Of a stretch of DNA of 64,000 nt, positions 1 to 8,386 are shown piece by piece. A model generated the notes under the pieces. That model was not told the origin of the DNA. It was given only the letters and a program-made list of their open reading frames with translations, and ran no database searches. The position numbers were made by a program, and so were the translations under genes. The stretch spans positions 26,615-90,614 of the forward strand of contig CABYPW010000009.1 in assembly GCA_902520885.1 (NCBI GenBank), given 5' to 3'. This DNA is from an uncultured SAR116 cluster alpha proteobacterium. GTDB lineage: Bacteria; Pseudomonadota; Alphaproteobacteria; Puniceispirillales; Puniceispirillaceae. Position 1 is the stretch's first letter; every line of letters starts with the position of its first letter.

Positions 1-920
1 CCGTCTTCTAAGTCTGACCATTGCAGTTTTAGAGCGTTTTTAACTGAAGAAGTGCTTAAAAGACGAATACCATCTATTTCACCTCCATTTGCAATTAATG
101 CATATATTTTAGCCATAGAGCGAGCATCACCGAAACCACCAAATGAAGGAACACCCGCCTTCTTGAAACGTAAAGAGTTTTGTTCTGTCGGCCCAAAATT
201 TTTTGGGAAAGCTCTCCAGGCTCTCCTAACTGGGGAGTCAGGATCTTTTCCTGCGCTATGGATAGAGTCTGCAGGATTTGGAATAATTTCAGCGCAAAGA
301 GCTAATTTCTCTTCTGGAACACCCAAATAATAGTTTACGTTTAATGGTTTAACAATCTCCTCATAAATGAATTTTTGAATAGTTTTACCTGTTACATTCT
401 TAACAATCGCTCCACAAATAAACCCAATGTTGATAGTGTTATATGCACCCTTTTGTTCCACTTCCCATTCAGGACGCTGCTCCTCGATAGCCCTTTGCAT
501 CGCCTTTGGATCATACATGTCACCCGGTTTAGCATTTTCATTAGACCAAACCCCGCACCAATGAGATATACAATGTCTTACTTTGATATTCTGTTTATTG
601 AAAGAAGCAAATTCAGGCCAATAGTCACATACTGGTTTTTCAAGATTTAATTTTTGCCTATCTGCTAATATATGTATGGAAAGGGCACAAATAGACTTTG
701 CTAAAGAATACATCAGGCAAAGTGTATTTTTATTCCAGGGTTTTGTTCTGTTTGCATCCAAGAACCCGCCCCATAAATCCACAACAGGTTTTCCATCATG
801 GTACACACAAATAGCGCTACCTAGTTCACCATGCTTTAAGAAGTTTTCTTCAAACGATAATTTTAAATCATTAAAGTTTTGATGGCAAAAACCGGCAACA
901 TTCAATTTTTTGGATTTCAT
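1..920 (-). CDS. Serine hydrolase, beta-lactamase/EstB family (3' end cut by window edge)
   Basis: This is the N-terminal ~306 residues of a serine hydrolase of the class C beta-lactamase/EstB esterase fold; the C-terminus lies outside the window. The start is the ATG at 918-920, with AAGGAG at 927-932. The catalytic S-x-x-K is S72-L-A-K75 (SLAKS), and the second-motif tyrosine is probably Y160 in AYNTINIG, in the position of the YxxxTxG block of EstB-type esterases. There is no N-terminal signal peptide, so a cytoplasmic esterase or amidase is more likely than a secreted beta-lactamase. It lies 22 bp downstream of the DUF4149 gene and is probably cotranscribed with it. The substrate is unknown. 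Confidence 0.8.
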   Translation of the reverse strand, partial: MKSKKLNVAGFCHQNFNDLKLSFEENFLKHGELGSAICVYHDGKPVVDLWGGFLDANRTKPWNKNTLCLMYSLAKSICALSIHILADRQKLNLEKPVCDYWPEFASFNKQNIKVRHCISHWCGVWSNENAKPGDMYDPKAMQRAIEEQRPEWEVEQKGAYNTINIGFICGAIVKNVTGKTIQKFIYEEIVKPLNVNYYLGVPEEKLALCAEIIPNPADSIHSAGKDPDSPVRRAWRAFPKNFGPTEQNSLRFKKAGVPSFGGFGDARSMAKIYALIANGGEIDGIRLLSTSSVKNALKLQWSDLED

Positions 921-942
921 TGGGAACTCCTTAAACAAATTT

Positions 943-1374
943 TTACAGTATGAAATTGCTTAATCCACTTTCGGCAAAAACGATCAAAAAAGCTAAAACA
1001 AAGTTAATAGAAAAAAGTAGAACCGATATCCCATGATATATAATAAAACTTCGTTTACGAGTGTTCTCACTAAGTTTTTCATCATCCATGACCCCATTTA
1101 TTTTAGGTGTGACAATGAGTAAGTTTATTATGAAGCTAGCACTAATAATAACTGATGATATTGATATCCAAAGTTGATTACTGTATGTTAGCAAATTACC
1201 GCTTATTCCAAAAATCAAACCTAGAATAAACAACTTTGGAAAGATAGTTCGTAAGAATGATGATAGATTATTGCCATCTAGTGTTGAAATAGCACTCGGG
1301 GAAACCCCTGCGACGAAAAAAATCATGATACCAAGTAGTAGGGAATAATTTATTAAGATTAATATAGATATCAA
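943..1374 (-). CDS. DUF4149-like four-helix membrane protein
   Basis: A 143-residue integral membrane protein with four hydrophobic segments, at about residues 2-24, 45-65, 70-90 and 112-136. The pattern resembles DUF4149: an FF-x-G-V-x-P-S motif after the first helix, a central arginine and 'FP' before the second, and a 'KR...YH..S' stretch before the last. Function is unknown. It starts 106 bp from the divergent SDR gene and reads into the serine hydrolase with a 22-bp gap. The family assignment rests on remembered motif patterns, not on a search. Confidence 0.6.
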   Translation of the reverse strand: MISILILINYSLLLGIMIFFVAGVSPSAISTLDGNNLSSFLRTIFPKLFILGLIFGISGNLLTYSNQLWISISSVIISASFIINLLIVTPKINGVMDDEKLSENTRKRSFIIYHGISVLLFSINFVLAFLIVFAESGLSNFIL

Positions 1375-1480
1375 TGACCACTCCTATTATAAAGCCTTTG
1401 CGTGATAAACAATAGGTGGTTAGTTTAATAAGTAAATACTATGAAATTATTATATTTTAATTTTTGGAAAAAATAAAAAA

Positions 1481-2167
1481 ATGAGTGTGGAAAAAGCTAT
1501 TATAGTTGGCGCAGGCCATGGCCTTAGTGCTTCATTAGCAAGATTATTATCTAAAAGCGGTTTTGATTTAGTTCTAGCTTCTAGGAACGTAGAAAAAAAT
1601 TATAAATTAGCAAAAGAAACGAACGCGATTCTTGAGGAATGTGATGTGACCTCTATTCAGCAAGTGGAAAATTTTTTTAAGAAATCGGATGATATTCTTG
1701 GGACACCAGACCTTGTAATTTTTAACCCCTCTGCTCGGCTACGAGGAGCAGTTGAGGAACTCGATATGCACGCAGCAAAAAAAGCAATAGAAGTCTCCAC
1801 AATAGGTGCTCTTTCAGTTGCTAAAGAAGCTGCAACAAGAATGTTACCGAGAGGTTCGGGAAGTATTTTTTTTACTGGAGCCTCCGCAAGTGTAAAGGGT
1901 TTTGCAAATTCCTCAGTATTCGCAGTTGGAAAGTTTGGTTTACGAGGTTTGGCTCAGTCGCTTGCTCGTGAGTTGCACCCGAAAAACATACATATTGGAC
2001 ATTTCATTGTTGATGGTCAGATCTCCTCCCCATTTGACACAAATAATGAATTAGATTCAAAATTAATTTCAGACGAAATCGCAAATGCCTATCTTCAAAT
2101 GCATAGACAGCATAGAAGTGCTTGGTCATGGGAAATAGAATTAAGACCCTGGATAGAGCGTTTTTGA
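1481..2167 (+). CDS. Atypical short-chain dehydrogenase/reductase lacking the catalytic Tyr
   Basis: A 228-residue SDR with a Rossmann start and a modified glycine motif (GAGHGLSAS, residues 10-18). The usual YxxxK is F147-A-V-G-K151, so the catalytic tyrosine is phenylalanine. The following KFGLRGLAQSLARELHP stretch is typical of a known subgroup of 'FAxGKF' SDRs that lack the tyrosine. Such proteins may bind NAD(P) without ordinary dehydrogenase chemistry. A weak GGAAAA precedes the ATG. The gene is alone on its strand, with about 290 bp of non-coding sequence after it. Confidence 0.85.
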   Translation: MSVEKAIIVGAGHGLSASLARLLSKSGFDLVLASRNVEKNYKLAKETNAILEECDVTSIQQVENFFKKSDDILGTPDLVIFNPSARLRGAVEELDMHAAKKAIEVSTIGALSVAKEAATRMLPRGSGSIFFTGASASVKGFANSSVFAVGKFGLRGLAQSLARELHPKNIHIGHFIVDGQISSPFDTNNELDSKLISDEIANAYLQMHRQHRSAWSWEIELRPWIERF

Positions 2168-2455
2168 ATCCTGTCTGTTTCTATAAAGTCAGGGAAAAAG
2201 ATTTATCTATTTTTGTAAAGAGATGATGTTACCCAGCAACTTGAATTTTGCGAGTAATGAAAAAATATCCTGTTAGGACTACTGCGTAAAAATTTTTTTC
2301 TTATTATATATGTTTGAAAGTCACTTATCGTCTAGGTTAGTAACGTTAAAAAAGTATAGTAAAAATAAAAAACAGATTCTGAATCATTGCCTATAAGTTG
2401 ATACCCCTTAAGAATTTTCATTATCTTGTGTGATAAAAACTGGAGAGAGAATGAT

Positions 2456-3697
2456 ATGACAAAAATAAACTGGGATGAAAGTGCTGAGTTGGACAAATTA
2501 GCAGAGCTTTCTATAAAAACAGGCGTTGCATTGCAGCCAGGCCAAGACATTTTAATAACTGCTCCATTAGAGGCCGCCCCCCTAGTCCGTAGATTAGCAT
2601 ATCATGCTTACCGAGAAGGAGCTAAAATCATTACCCCTTTATATACTGATCCAGAGGTCGTCCTAGCACGCTACCGTTACGCCCGTAAAGATTCATTTGA
2701 AAAAGCCCCAAACTGGTTGTTCGATGGGATGGCAGTTGCTTTTGATAACAACACGGCGCGTCTCGCGGTAGTAGGAGAAGACCCCATGCTTTTGTCAGAG
2801 CAAGATTCAGAAAATGTATCCAAAGCGAATAAAGCTGTATCGATAGCATCCTCTCCAATTCGAGAGAGAATTACTCGTTTTGATGTAAATTGGAATATTA
2901 TTGCCTGGCCCGGGACACATTGGGCGAAACGCGTCTTTCCGAAAATGAGTGAAGATGAGGCGCAATTAGCATTGGCTGACGCTATTTTCGATGCGTCAAG
3001 AGTTAAGGGTGCTGATCCAATTCAAGCATGGAAAATACATAATAAAAACCTTCGAGAACGAACCGAGTGGCTCAACACCAAAAATTTTGAAGCCCTTCAT
3101 TTTTATTCGGATGGAACGGATTTAACGGTTGGATTAGCTGATGACCATGAATGGATGGGTGGTGCATCTATCGCTAGAAACGGGGTAACCTGTAATCCGA
3201 ATATCCCTTCAGAAGAAGTTTTCACTACGCCATATGCGTCAAAGGTAAATGGATATGTTAAGTCTACAAAACCGTTGTCACATCAAGGTACATTAATTGA
3301 AGATATTTCGGTTGTGTTTAAAGATGGTGTTATCATTGAAGCCAAAGCTTCTAAAGGAGAAGAGGTGTTCTTAAAACTTCTGGATACGGATGAAGGCGCC
3401 CGCCGTCTTGGCGAGGTAGCGCTTGTTCCTCATGGCTCACCGATATCACAGAGTAACCTTCTATTTTACAATACTTTATTCGATGAAAATGCTGCATGTC
3501 ATATTGCACTTGGGCAATGTTATTCAAAATGCTTTAAAAATGGGGGTGAATTGTCCAGTGATGAAGTTATAAAACGTGGTGGAAACAGTAGTATGATTCA
3601 CGTTGATTGGATGATAGGTTCTGAAACAATGAATATTGACGGACTTCATAAAGATGGAAATATTACACCGGTCTTTAGAAATGGCGAGTGGTCATAG
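2456..3697 (+). CDS. M29-family aminopeptidase
   Basis: A 413-residue metallo-aminopeptidase of family M29 (AmpS/aminopeptidase T type), which removes N-terminal residues from peptides in the cytoplasm. The metal and active-site residues are all present: E254 (NIPSEE), E320 (GEVALVP), H349 and Y356 (CHIALGQCY), H382 and D384 (IHVDW). They are offset by a constant +4 from the residues I recall for the Thermus enzyme. An in-frame TTG lies 30 nt upstream, but the ATG at 2456 follows GGAGAGAG and starts the conserved domain. It converges on the M20 amidohydrolase and probably belongs to the same peptide-use island as the Dpp importer. Confidence 0.92.
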   Translation: MTKINWDESAELDKLAELSIKTGVALQPGQDILITAPLEAAPLVRRLAYHAYREGAKIITPLYTDPEVVLARYRYARKDSFEKAPNWLFDGMAVAFDNNTARLAVVGEDPMLLSEQDSENVSKANKAVSIASSPIRERITRFDVNWNIIAWPGTHWAKRVFPKMSEDEAQLALADAIFDASRVKGADPIQAWKIHNKNLRERTEWLNTKNFEALHFYSDGTDLTVGLADDHEWMGGASIARNGVTCNPNIPSEEVFTTPYASKVNGYVKSTKPLSHQGTLIEDISVVFKDGVIIEAKASKGEEVFLKLLDTDEGARRLGEVALVPHGSPISQSNLLFYNTLFDENAACHIALGQCYSKCFKNGGELSSDEVIKRGGNSSMIHVDWMIGSETMNIDGLHKDGNITPVFRNGEWS

Positions 3698-3775
3698 TGT
3701 TTGGAACGTTTGAAAGCATAAAATAAATTATTTTGTTTTGTATTATTAAAAAGAAATCATGTATTTAAAAAATTC

Positions 3776-4984
3776 TTATTTTAACAGGGTCAAAAAATGT
3801 GCCAGACTATCAACTGCAGCCTGCATATCAAGTTCTTCGGTCAATTCCTCAGGCGTATGACTGATCCCTTTGTGGGACCTAACAAAAAGCATAGCCATAG
3901 GACAAAGGTCAGCTATAGCAGATGCATCGTGAGTTGCTCCTGAAGGGAGTTCAAAGACGGGGTGACCCGTTTTTGAGATTGCATTTTGTAAAACCAATTT
4001 AAGGTGCTCATCACAAGGAGACGCCTGTTGTGAGTAGGTTTTGGATGAAAAAAAATTAATTTTCCGTTCAGCAGCGATCAATTTGAGTTTTTTTATGATA
4101 GATTTTCCACCCATTTCCCGTATTTTATCTGATGCAGACCTAACTTCAAGTACCATTGAAACCTGACTAGGAATCACATTGACGACATTTGGTGCAACGG
4201 TAAATTTTCCGATTGTTGCTATCAAATCTGCAGTATCTTTTGCAATTTTTTCTGCGTTTAAAACAAGCTCCGCAGCGCAAGCAAGGGTATCTTGACGATT
4301 ATCCATCGGGGTAGTTCCTGCATGACCAGAAACTCCTTTTAGAATAATCTGATGTCTCTCAATTCCGGATATTGCTGTGACAATACCTAACGGTAAATTT
4401 TTTTTATATAAAACTGGACCTTGCTCAATATGAGTTTCAATATATCCAAGCAAAGGGGTATTTCTAAGATCAAGTTTGTGAAGTTCCTCCGGATTAAGTT
4501 GGAATTTTATCATGGCATCACGAATCGAAATTCCATTATCATCCTTCAAATCTAGACTATCGATATCTAAGGTTCCAGCCAATGCCCGAGGGCCAATCAG
4601 AGCCGTTGGAAATCGAACACCCTCTTCATCTGCAAAAGCTATCACTTGAACAGAATAAGGCAATGTAATGTTTCTGATTTTCCTCAATGCGAGTATAGGC
4701 AACAAAACACCCATAATTCCGTCAAATCTACCCCCGTTATGCACTGAGTCTTGATGTGAACCAAGCAGAAGAGTTGGGCTATTTGGCGAGCCTTCAAGTC
4801 TGCCTATCACAGTACCTGCATCATCGACATGAACTTTAAGTCCACTATCAATCATCCAGGTTTTTATTTTTTCAATTGCGGCTCGGTGTTCGGGCGTGAA
4901 AGGCAGTCTGGTAACCCCGTCATTAGAAGCAGAGCATGAGGCAATATCATTTAACATCTGCGAAATAGGTGATGTTTTTTCCAT
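3776..4984 (-). CDS. M20-family amidohydrolase (N-carbamoyl-L-amino acid / allantoate type)
   Basis: A 402-residue dizinc amidohydrolase of the hydantoinase/carbamoylase branch of M20. Visible ligand motifs are GSHQDSV (H77), GGRFDG (bridging D88), ADEEGVRF (E120/E121), a THIEQGP histidine and a C-terminal SHKGISHTPEE histidine. Family members release ammonia and CO2 from N-carbamoyl amino acids or hydrolyse allantoate; the sequence does not decide which. It lies 20 bp downstream of the DUF1028 gene. Both are divergent from the peptide-type importer, so an imported N-carbamoyl or ureido compound, or a small peptide amide, is a reasonable substrate guess. Confidence 0.88.
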   Translation of the reverse strand: MEKTSPISQMLNDIASCSASNDGVTRLPFTPEHRAAIEKIKTWMIDSGLKVHVDDAGTVIGRLEGSPNSPTLLLGSHQDSVHNGGRFDGIMGVLLPILALRKIRNITLPYSVQVIAFADEEGVRFPTALIGPRALAGTLDIDSLDLKDDNGISIRDAMIKFQLNPEELHKLDLRNTPLLGYIETHIEQGPVLYKKNLPLGIVTAISGIERHQIILKGVSGHAGTTPMDNRQDTLACAAELVLNAEKIAKDTADLIATIGKFTVAPNVVNVIPSQVSMVLEVRSASDKIREMGGKSIIKKLKLIAAERKINFFSSKTYSQQASPCDEHLKLVLQNAISKTGHPVFELPSGATHDASAIADLCPMAMLFVRSHKGISHTPEELTEELDMQAAVDSLAHFLTLLK

Positions 4985-5004
4985 TTTTTTATTAACTTTA
5001 TTTC

Positions 5005-5667
5005 TTACTTAGGAATCTTTTCTTCCTTCTTATAGGAAGGAAGCGTTTTAAACCAGGCGTCATAGGCTGGTTCTTGGATTTTTTTTAGAATATTCTCTAA
5101 TTGGTCTATTGGTGTTTCATGGTAATCTACGCGAAGTGTGATAGGAGGTTGTTGGGGTTTGAACACAAGAAGCGCTGCAGACATTAATCCTCTACTGTCA
5201 CCGCCAGCTTCGGTGCCAGCTCTAAGACTTGCAATGAGTTTTTCTTCGACAGAATCATGAGGGTTTTTAAAGGTATCATACATTTCTTTTAGTACATTTC
5301 TGTTGCTAAGAATATTTCCAGCCAGCACTAATCCATCTTCAACAATCTCATCTATGATAACATCATTTTTCCTTCCGCTATAAACATTAGCTTTACCGTC
5401 AATGTCGATAGCAGCTATTTGACGGTATTCGCGTCGGGGGTCGTTATTTGTTGTTCCTTCAATAGCGTTAGACGCAGATACCCCATTTTCCATTTGTTTA
5501 AGAGTTTCATCACCCCAAACAATACTAGGCTCTGCTCCTTGTGATGCGGTAAGACCTCCAAATGGATGCCCTCTTAATACCCATCCTCCTACGCAAAGGT
5601 TACCTGTTGCTGAGGCGCCTGCAAGTATCCCGGTAGTTTTGTCCAAACTAAGAAGCGAAAATGTCAT
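5005..5667 (-). CDS. DUF1028 family protein (Ntn-hydrolase-like)
   Basis: A 220-residue protein recognised as DUF1028 from its MTFSLLSLDKTTG start, GASATGNLCVGG, and the glycine/alanine-rich 'VLAGNIL' and 'GGDSRG' blocks. The family has an Ntn-hydrolase-like layout, and its activity is not established to my knowledge. It is the first gene of a two-gene unit with the M20 amidohydrolase. It is divergent from the solute-binding protein gene across a 131-bp promoter region that carries two palindromes. Residues about 145-155 (AGTEAGGDSRG) form the most conserved-looking block. A role in amide cleavage together with the M20 enzyme is inference. Confidence 0.85.
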   Translation of the reverse strand: MTFSLLSLDKTTGILAGASATGNLCVGGWVLRGHPFGGLTASQGAEPSIVWGDETLKQMENGVSASNAIEGTTNNDPRREYRQIAAIDIDGKANVYSGRKNDVIIDEIVEDGLVLAGNILSNRNVLKEMYDTFKNPHDSVEEKLIASLRAGTEAGGDSRGLMSAALLVFKPQQPPITLRVDYHETPIDQLENILKKIQEPAYDAWFKTLPSYKKEEKIPK

Positions 5668-5730
5668 GATAGCTCTTATATAAAGAATTTATTAATTTGC
5701 CCATAAAACCATTTTTCTCTTGATTTGTCT

Positions 5731-5762
5731 ATTTATCATGATCAATATTTATCATGATAAAT
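5731..5762. promoter_or_regulatory. Two abutting 16-bp palindromes, probable operator pair
   Basis: ATTTATCATGATAAAT at 5747-5762 is a perfect 16-bp palindrome. The 16 bp immediately before it (5731-5746, ATTTATCATGATCAAT) is the same palindrome with one mismatch. They lie in the 131-bp divergent region between the DUF1028/M20 genes and the importer operon. The likeliest ligand is the GntR/FadR-type regulator encoded at the end of the importer operon. That pairing is inference from position. Confidence 0.65.
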
Positions 5763-5798
5763 TAATTTTTTCAATATAACTTATGGAAGGTAACTAAC

Positions 5799-7376
5799 AT
5801 GAAAATATTTAAAACGGTTTATCGCACCGTTGTTGCGGTATTCATGCTAGTGGTATCGAGTTGTCTATTTGTGGTTCCTGCTACAGCTAGCACTCCAAGC
5901 AATGTTCTAGTTGTAGGGCAAATTGCAGAGCCAAAATCGCTGGATCCAGCAACAGTTACAGCAGTAAACGATTTTCGTATTTTAATGAACGTCTATGATG
6001 GTCTAGTACGTTATAAAGATGGAGCATTGGAAGTAGAGCCGGCACTTGCAGAAAGTTGGGATATTAGTGCTGATGGGAAAACATATACTTTCAAATTACG
6101 TTCGGGTGTAAAGTTCCATGATGGAACTTCCGTGACTGCCGAAGCAGTGAAATTTAATTTTGATCGAATGCTTGATGACTCTCATCCTTTTCACGATACT
6201 GGCCCTTTTCCTCTCAGTTTCTTTTTTTCAGCAATAGAAAAAGTTGAGGTTGTTAATGCTGGTACAGTTAGATTTTCGCTAAATGCGCCCTATGCGCCGT
6301 TTTTATCTAATTTAGCCTATCCAACCGGATTAATTGCGTCACCAGATGCTATCAAAAAGCATGGAAAAGATTTTGGGCGTAATCCAGTTGGTACAGGTGC
6401 GTTTAAATTTGATTCATGGAAATCAAACGAAGCTGTAATCGTATCACGTTATGATGGATATTGGGACGGTAAAGCTGGAACAGAGGCTGTAATATTTCGG
6501 CCAATAACTGATGGCAACACCAGGGTAGCTGAGATGCTCTCAGGTGGAATTGATATGATGGTTGAGGTTCCTCCCACATCATTGGGTCAGTTCTCAGGTG
6601 CTGACTTCTCCGTTGTAGAGCAAGCAGGCCCTCATGTTTGGTTTCTAATATTAAATGCTAAAGAAGGACCTTTTGCAAATAAGCTGGTTCGGCAAGCAGC
6701 TAACTATGCAATTAATAAAAAAGCGATAGTTGATGACGTGCTTGAAGGTACAGCTGCTATTGCAGCAGGCCCAACCCCTCCGGCGTTTGCTTGGGCTTAT
6801 AATGACTCTTTAGAGCCATATCCTTATGATCCAGACAAAGCTAAATCTCTTCTAAAAGAAGCCGGTATTTCAAATGCAAAGCTTACTTTCTATGTCACGC
6901 AAGGTGGTTCAGGAATGTTAGACCCTGTTGCTATGGGTACTGCTATACAGGCAGACCTCGCAGCTGTCGGTTTTGATGTTGAGATTAAAACTTTTGAATG
7001 GAATGCTTTTCTTGGTGAAGTAAACCCTGGACTTGAAGGTAAAGCAGATATGGCAGAAATGGCTTGGATGACAAACGACCCAGATACTCTCCCTTATCTG
7101 GCGCTTCGTACATCAGCTTGGCCAGACCAAGGAGGCTTTAATTCTGGCTATTATTCTAACCCAAAAGTTGATGAGTTGCTTGAGGCAGCTAGGTCATCTA
7201 CCGACCAGAATGAACGTGCAAGTCTTTACAAAGAAATGCAGGAGATTGTTCAAGAAGATGCACCTTGGGTGTTTGTTGCAAACTGGAAACAGAATGCAGT
7301 TAAGAGTAGTAAAGTAGAAAATTTCTCCTTACAACCATCTTTCCTTCTTCTTTTAAAAGATGTAAAGAAAAATTAA
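5799..7376 (+). CDS. ABC transporter substrate-binding protein, peptide/nickel family 5
   Basis: A 525-residue periplasmic binding protein of SBP family 5 (DppA/OppA type). A signal peptide covers residues 1-30 and ends in VVPATA before STPSN. The mature part shows the family marks: 'EPKSLDPATVTAVND', 'ALAESWDISADGKTYTFKLRSGVKFHDG' (read in two parts) and 'RNPVGTGAFKF'. It delivers a peptide or peptide-like solute to the two permeases encoded downstream. GGAAGG precedes the ATG. A strong hairpin follows the stop codon by 10 nt, as for the other two binding-protein genes here. Ligand identity cannot be read from the sequence. Confidence 0.93.
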   Translation: MKIFKTVYRTVVAVFMLVVSSCLFVVPATASTPSNVLVVGQIAEPKSLDPATVTAVNDFRILMNVYDGLVRYKDGALEVEPALAESWDISADGKTYTFKLRSGVKFHDGTSVTAEAVKFNFDRMLDDSHPFHDTGPFPLSFFFSAIEKVEVVNAGTVRFSLNAPYAPFLSNLAYPTGLIASPDAIKKHGKDFGRNPVGTGAFKFDSWKSNEAVIVSRYDGYWDGKAGTEAVIFRPITDGNTRVAEMLSGGIDMMVEVPPTSLGQFSGADFSVVEQAGPHVWFLILNAKEGPFANKLVRQAANYAINKKAIVDDVLEGTAAIAAGPTPPAFAWAYNDSLEPYPYDPDKAKSLLKEAGISNAKLTFYVTQGGSGMLDPVAMGTAIQADLAAVGFDVEIKTFEWNAFLGEVNPGLEGKADMAEMAWMTNDPDTLPYLALRTSAWPDQGGFNSGYYSNPKVDELLEAARSSTDQNERASLYKEMQEIVQEDAPWVFVANWKQNAVKSSKVENFSLQPSFLLLLKDVKKN

Positions 7377-7386
7377 ATATTAAACA

Positions 7387-7414
7387 GTGTTGGCCATGAT
7401 TAAATGGCCAACAC
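7387..7414 (+). promoter_or_regulatory. Intercistronic hairpin after the SBP gene
   Basis: GTGTTGGCCAT (7387-7397) pairs perfectly with ATGGCCAACAC (7404-7414) across a 6-nt loop, 10 nt after the SBP stop codon. No T-run follows, so an mRNA-stabilising or processing element that favours the SBP message is more likely than a true terminator. Confidence 0.75.
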
Positions 7415-7438
7415 AACTGTCAGAAGCTGGCCCAAAAA

Positions 7439-8386
7439 ATGCCTCGCTACATTTTTTTTAGAATTCTCTCCATTATTCCAGTTTTACTTGGTTTGACGTT
7501 GATCGTTTTTATTATTATGTCACTTATCCCAGGTGACCCAGCTACTGCAATATTAGGCTCCTATGCAACTCCTGAGAATGTAGCCCGACTTAATCAGCAG
7601 CTTGGCCTGGATAAACCTTTATTTCAAAGGTATTTCATATGGCTCTCTAATTTAATTCAAGGCGATTTTGGTCGTTCTATGTCCCTAAACCGCCCGGTTA
7701 TAGATGAAATTCTAGAGAGGTTTAGTGCAACACTAATTTTGTCAGGAACTGCATTTGTTTTGTGCTCTTTTATTGGTATTTTAGCGGGAGTAATTTCAGC
7801 CACACGTCAATATGGGTTAGCAGATAAATTAATTACCTTAACTGTTTTGATAGGGATTTCAATTCCATCTTTTTTTCTGGGAATGATGATGATTCTATAT
7901 TTTGCAGTAAGACTTAGATGGTTTCCTGCTTCAGGAATGTATGCTCTCTATGGTGGTGGTGATTTTATTGATTTGCTCAATCATTTAATTATGCCTGCAG
8001 TTGCTTTGGCAATAGTAGCAGCCGGTGTTATAGCCCGTCTTTCTAGGGCTGCTATGCTAGAGGTGTTACGACTAGATTTCATTCGCACAGCGCGGGCAAA
8101 AGGAGTTCCAGAAAAGCGTGTTATAATTAGACATGCACTTCGTTATTCAATGGTATCTATTCTCCCTATTCTCGGGCTTCAAGCAGGTTTTGTTTTATCT
8201 GGAGCCGTATACATAGAAATTGTTTTCCAGTGGCCAGGGGTAGGTCGGATGATGGTAGATGCTATTCTTGCTCGAGATATTATGTTGGTTCAAGGAGGCG
8301 TTTTATTTGTTGCTGCATGTTATGTGATTTTTAACATTATCGTGGATGTTGTTCAGTTGTGGCTTGATCCAAGGATAAGAAGTTAA
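7439..8386 (+). CDS. ABC transporter permease, DppB type
   Basis: A 315-residue inner-membrane permease of the DppB/OppB class with about six transmembrane helices. It carries the conserved N-terminal 'RYIFFRIL..IPVLLGLT', 'IPGDPA', 'LGLDKPL..RY' and the EAA-loop region 'LDFIRTARAKGVPEKRVI'. It pairs with the permease half of the next gene to form the import channel. The ATG has no strong Shine-Dalgarno. Its TAA stop shares one base with the next start (TAATG), so the two are translationally coupled. Confidence 0.92.
   Translation: MPRYIFFRILSIIPVLLGLTLIVFIIMSLIPGDPATAILGSYATPENVARLNQQLGLDKPLFQRYFIWLSNLIQGDFGRSMSLNRPVIDEILERFSATLILSGTAFVLCSFIGILAGVISATRQYGLADKLITLTVLIGISIPSFFLGMMMILYFAVRLRWFPASGMYALYGGGDFIDLLNHLIMPAVALAIVAAGVIARLSRAAMLEVLRLDFIRTARAKGVPEKRVIIRHALRYSMVSILPILGLQAGFVLSGAVYIEIVFQWPGVGRMMVDAILARDIMLVQGGVLFVAACYVIFNIIVDVVQLWLDPRIRS

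Noticed and set aside
52..882. Three plus-strand frames over the first 900 bases
   Set aside because: They lie opposite the serine hydrolase reading frame, which carries recognisable SxxK and other motifs.
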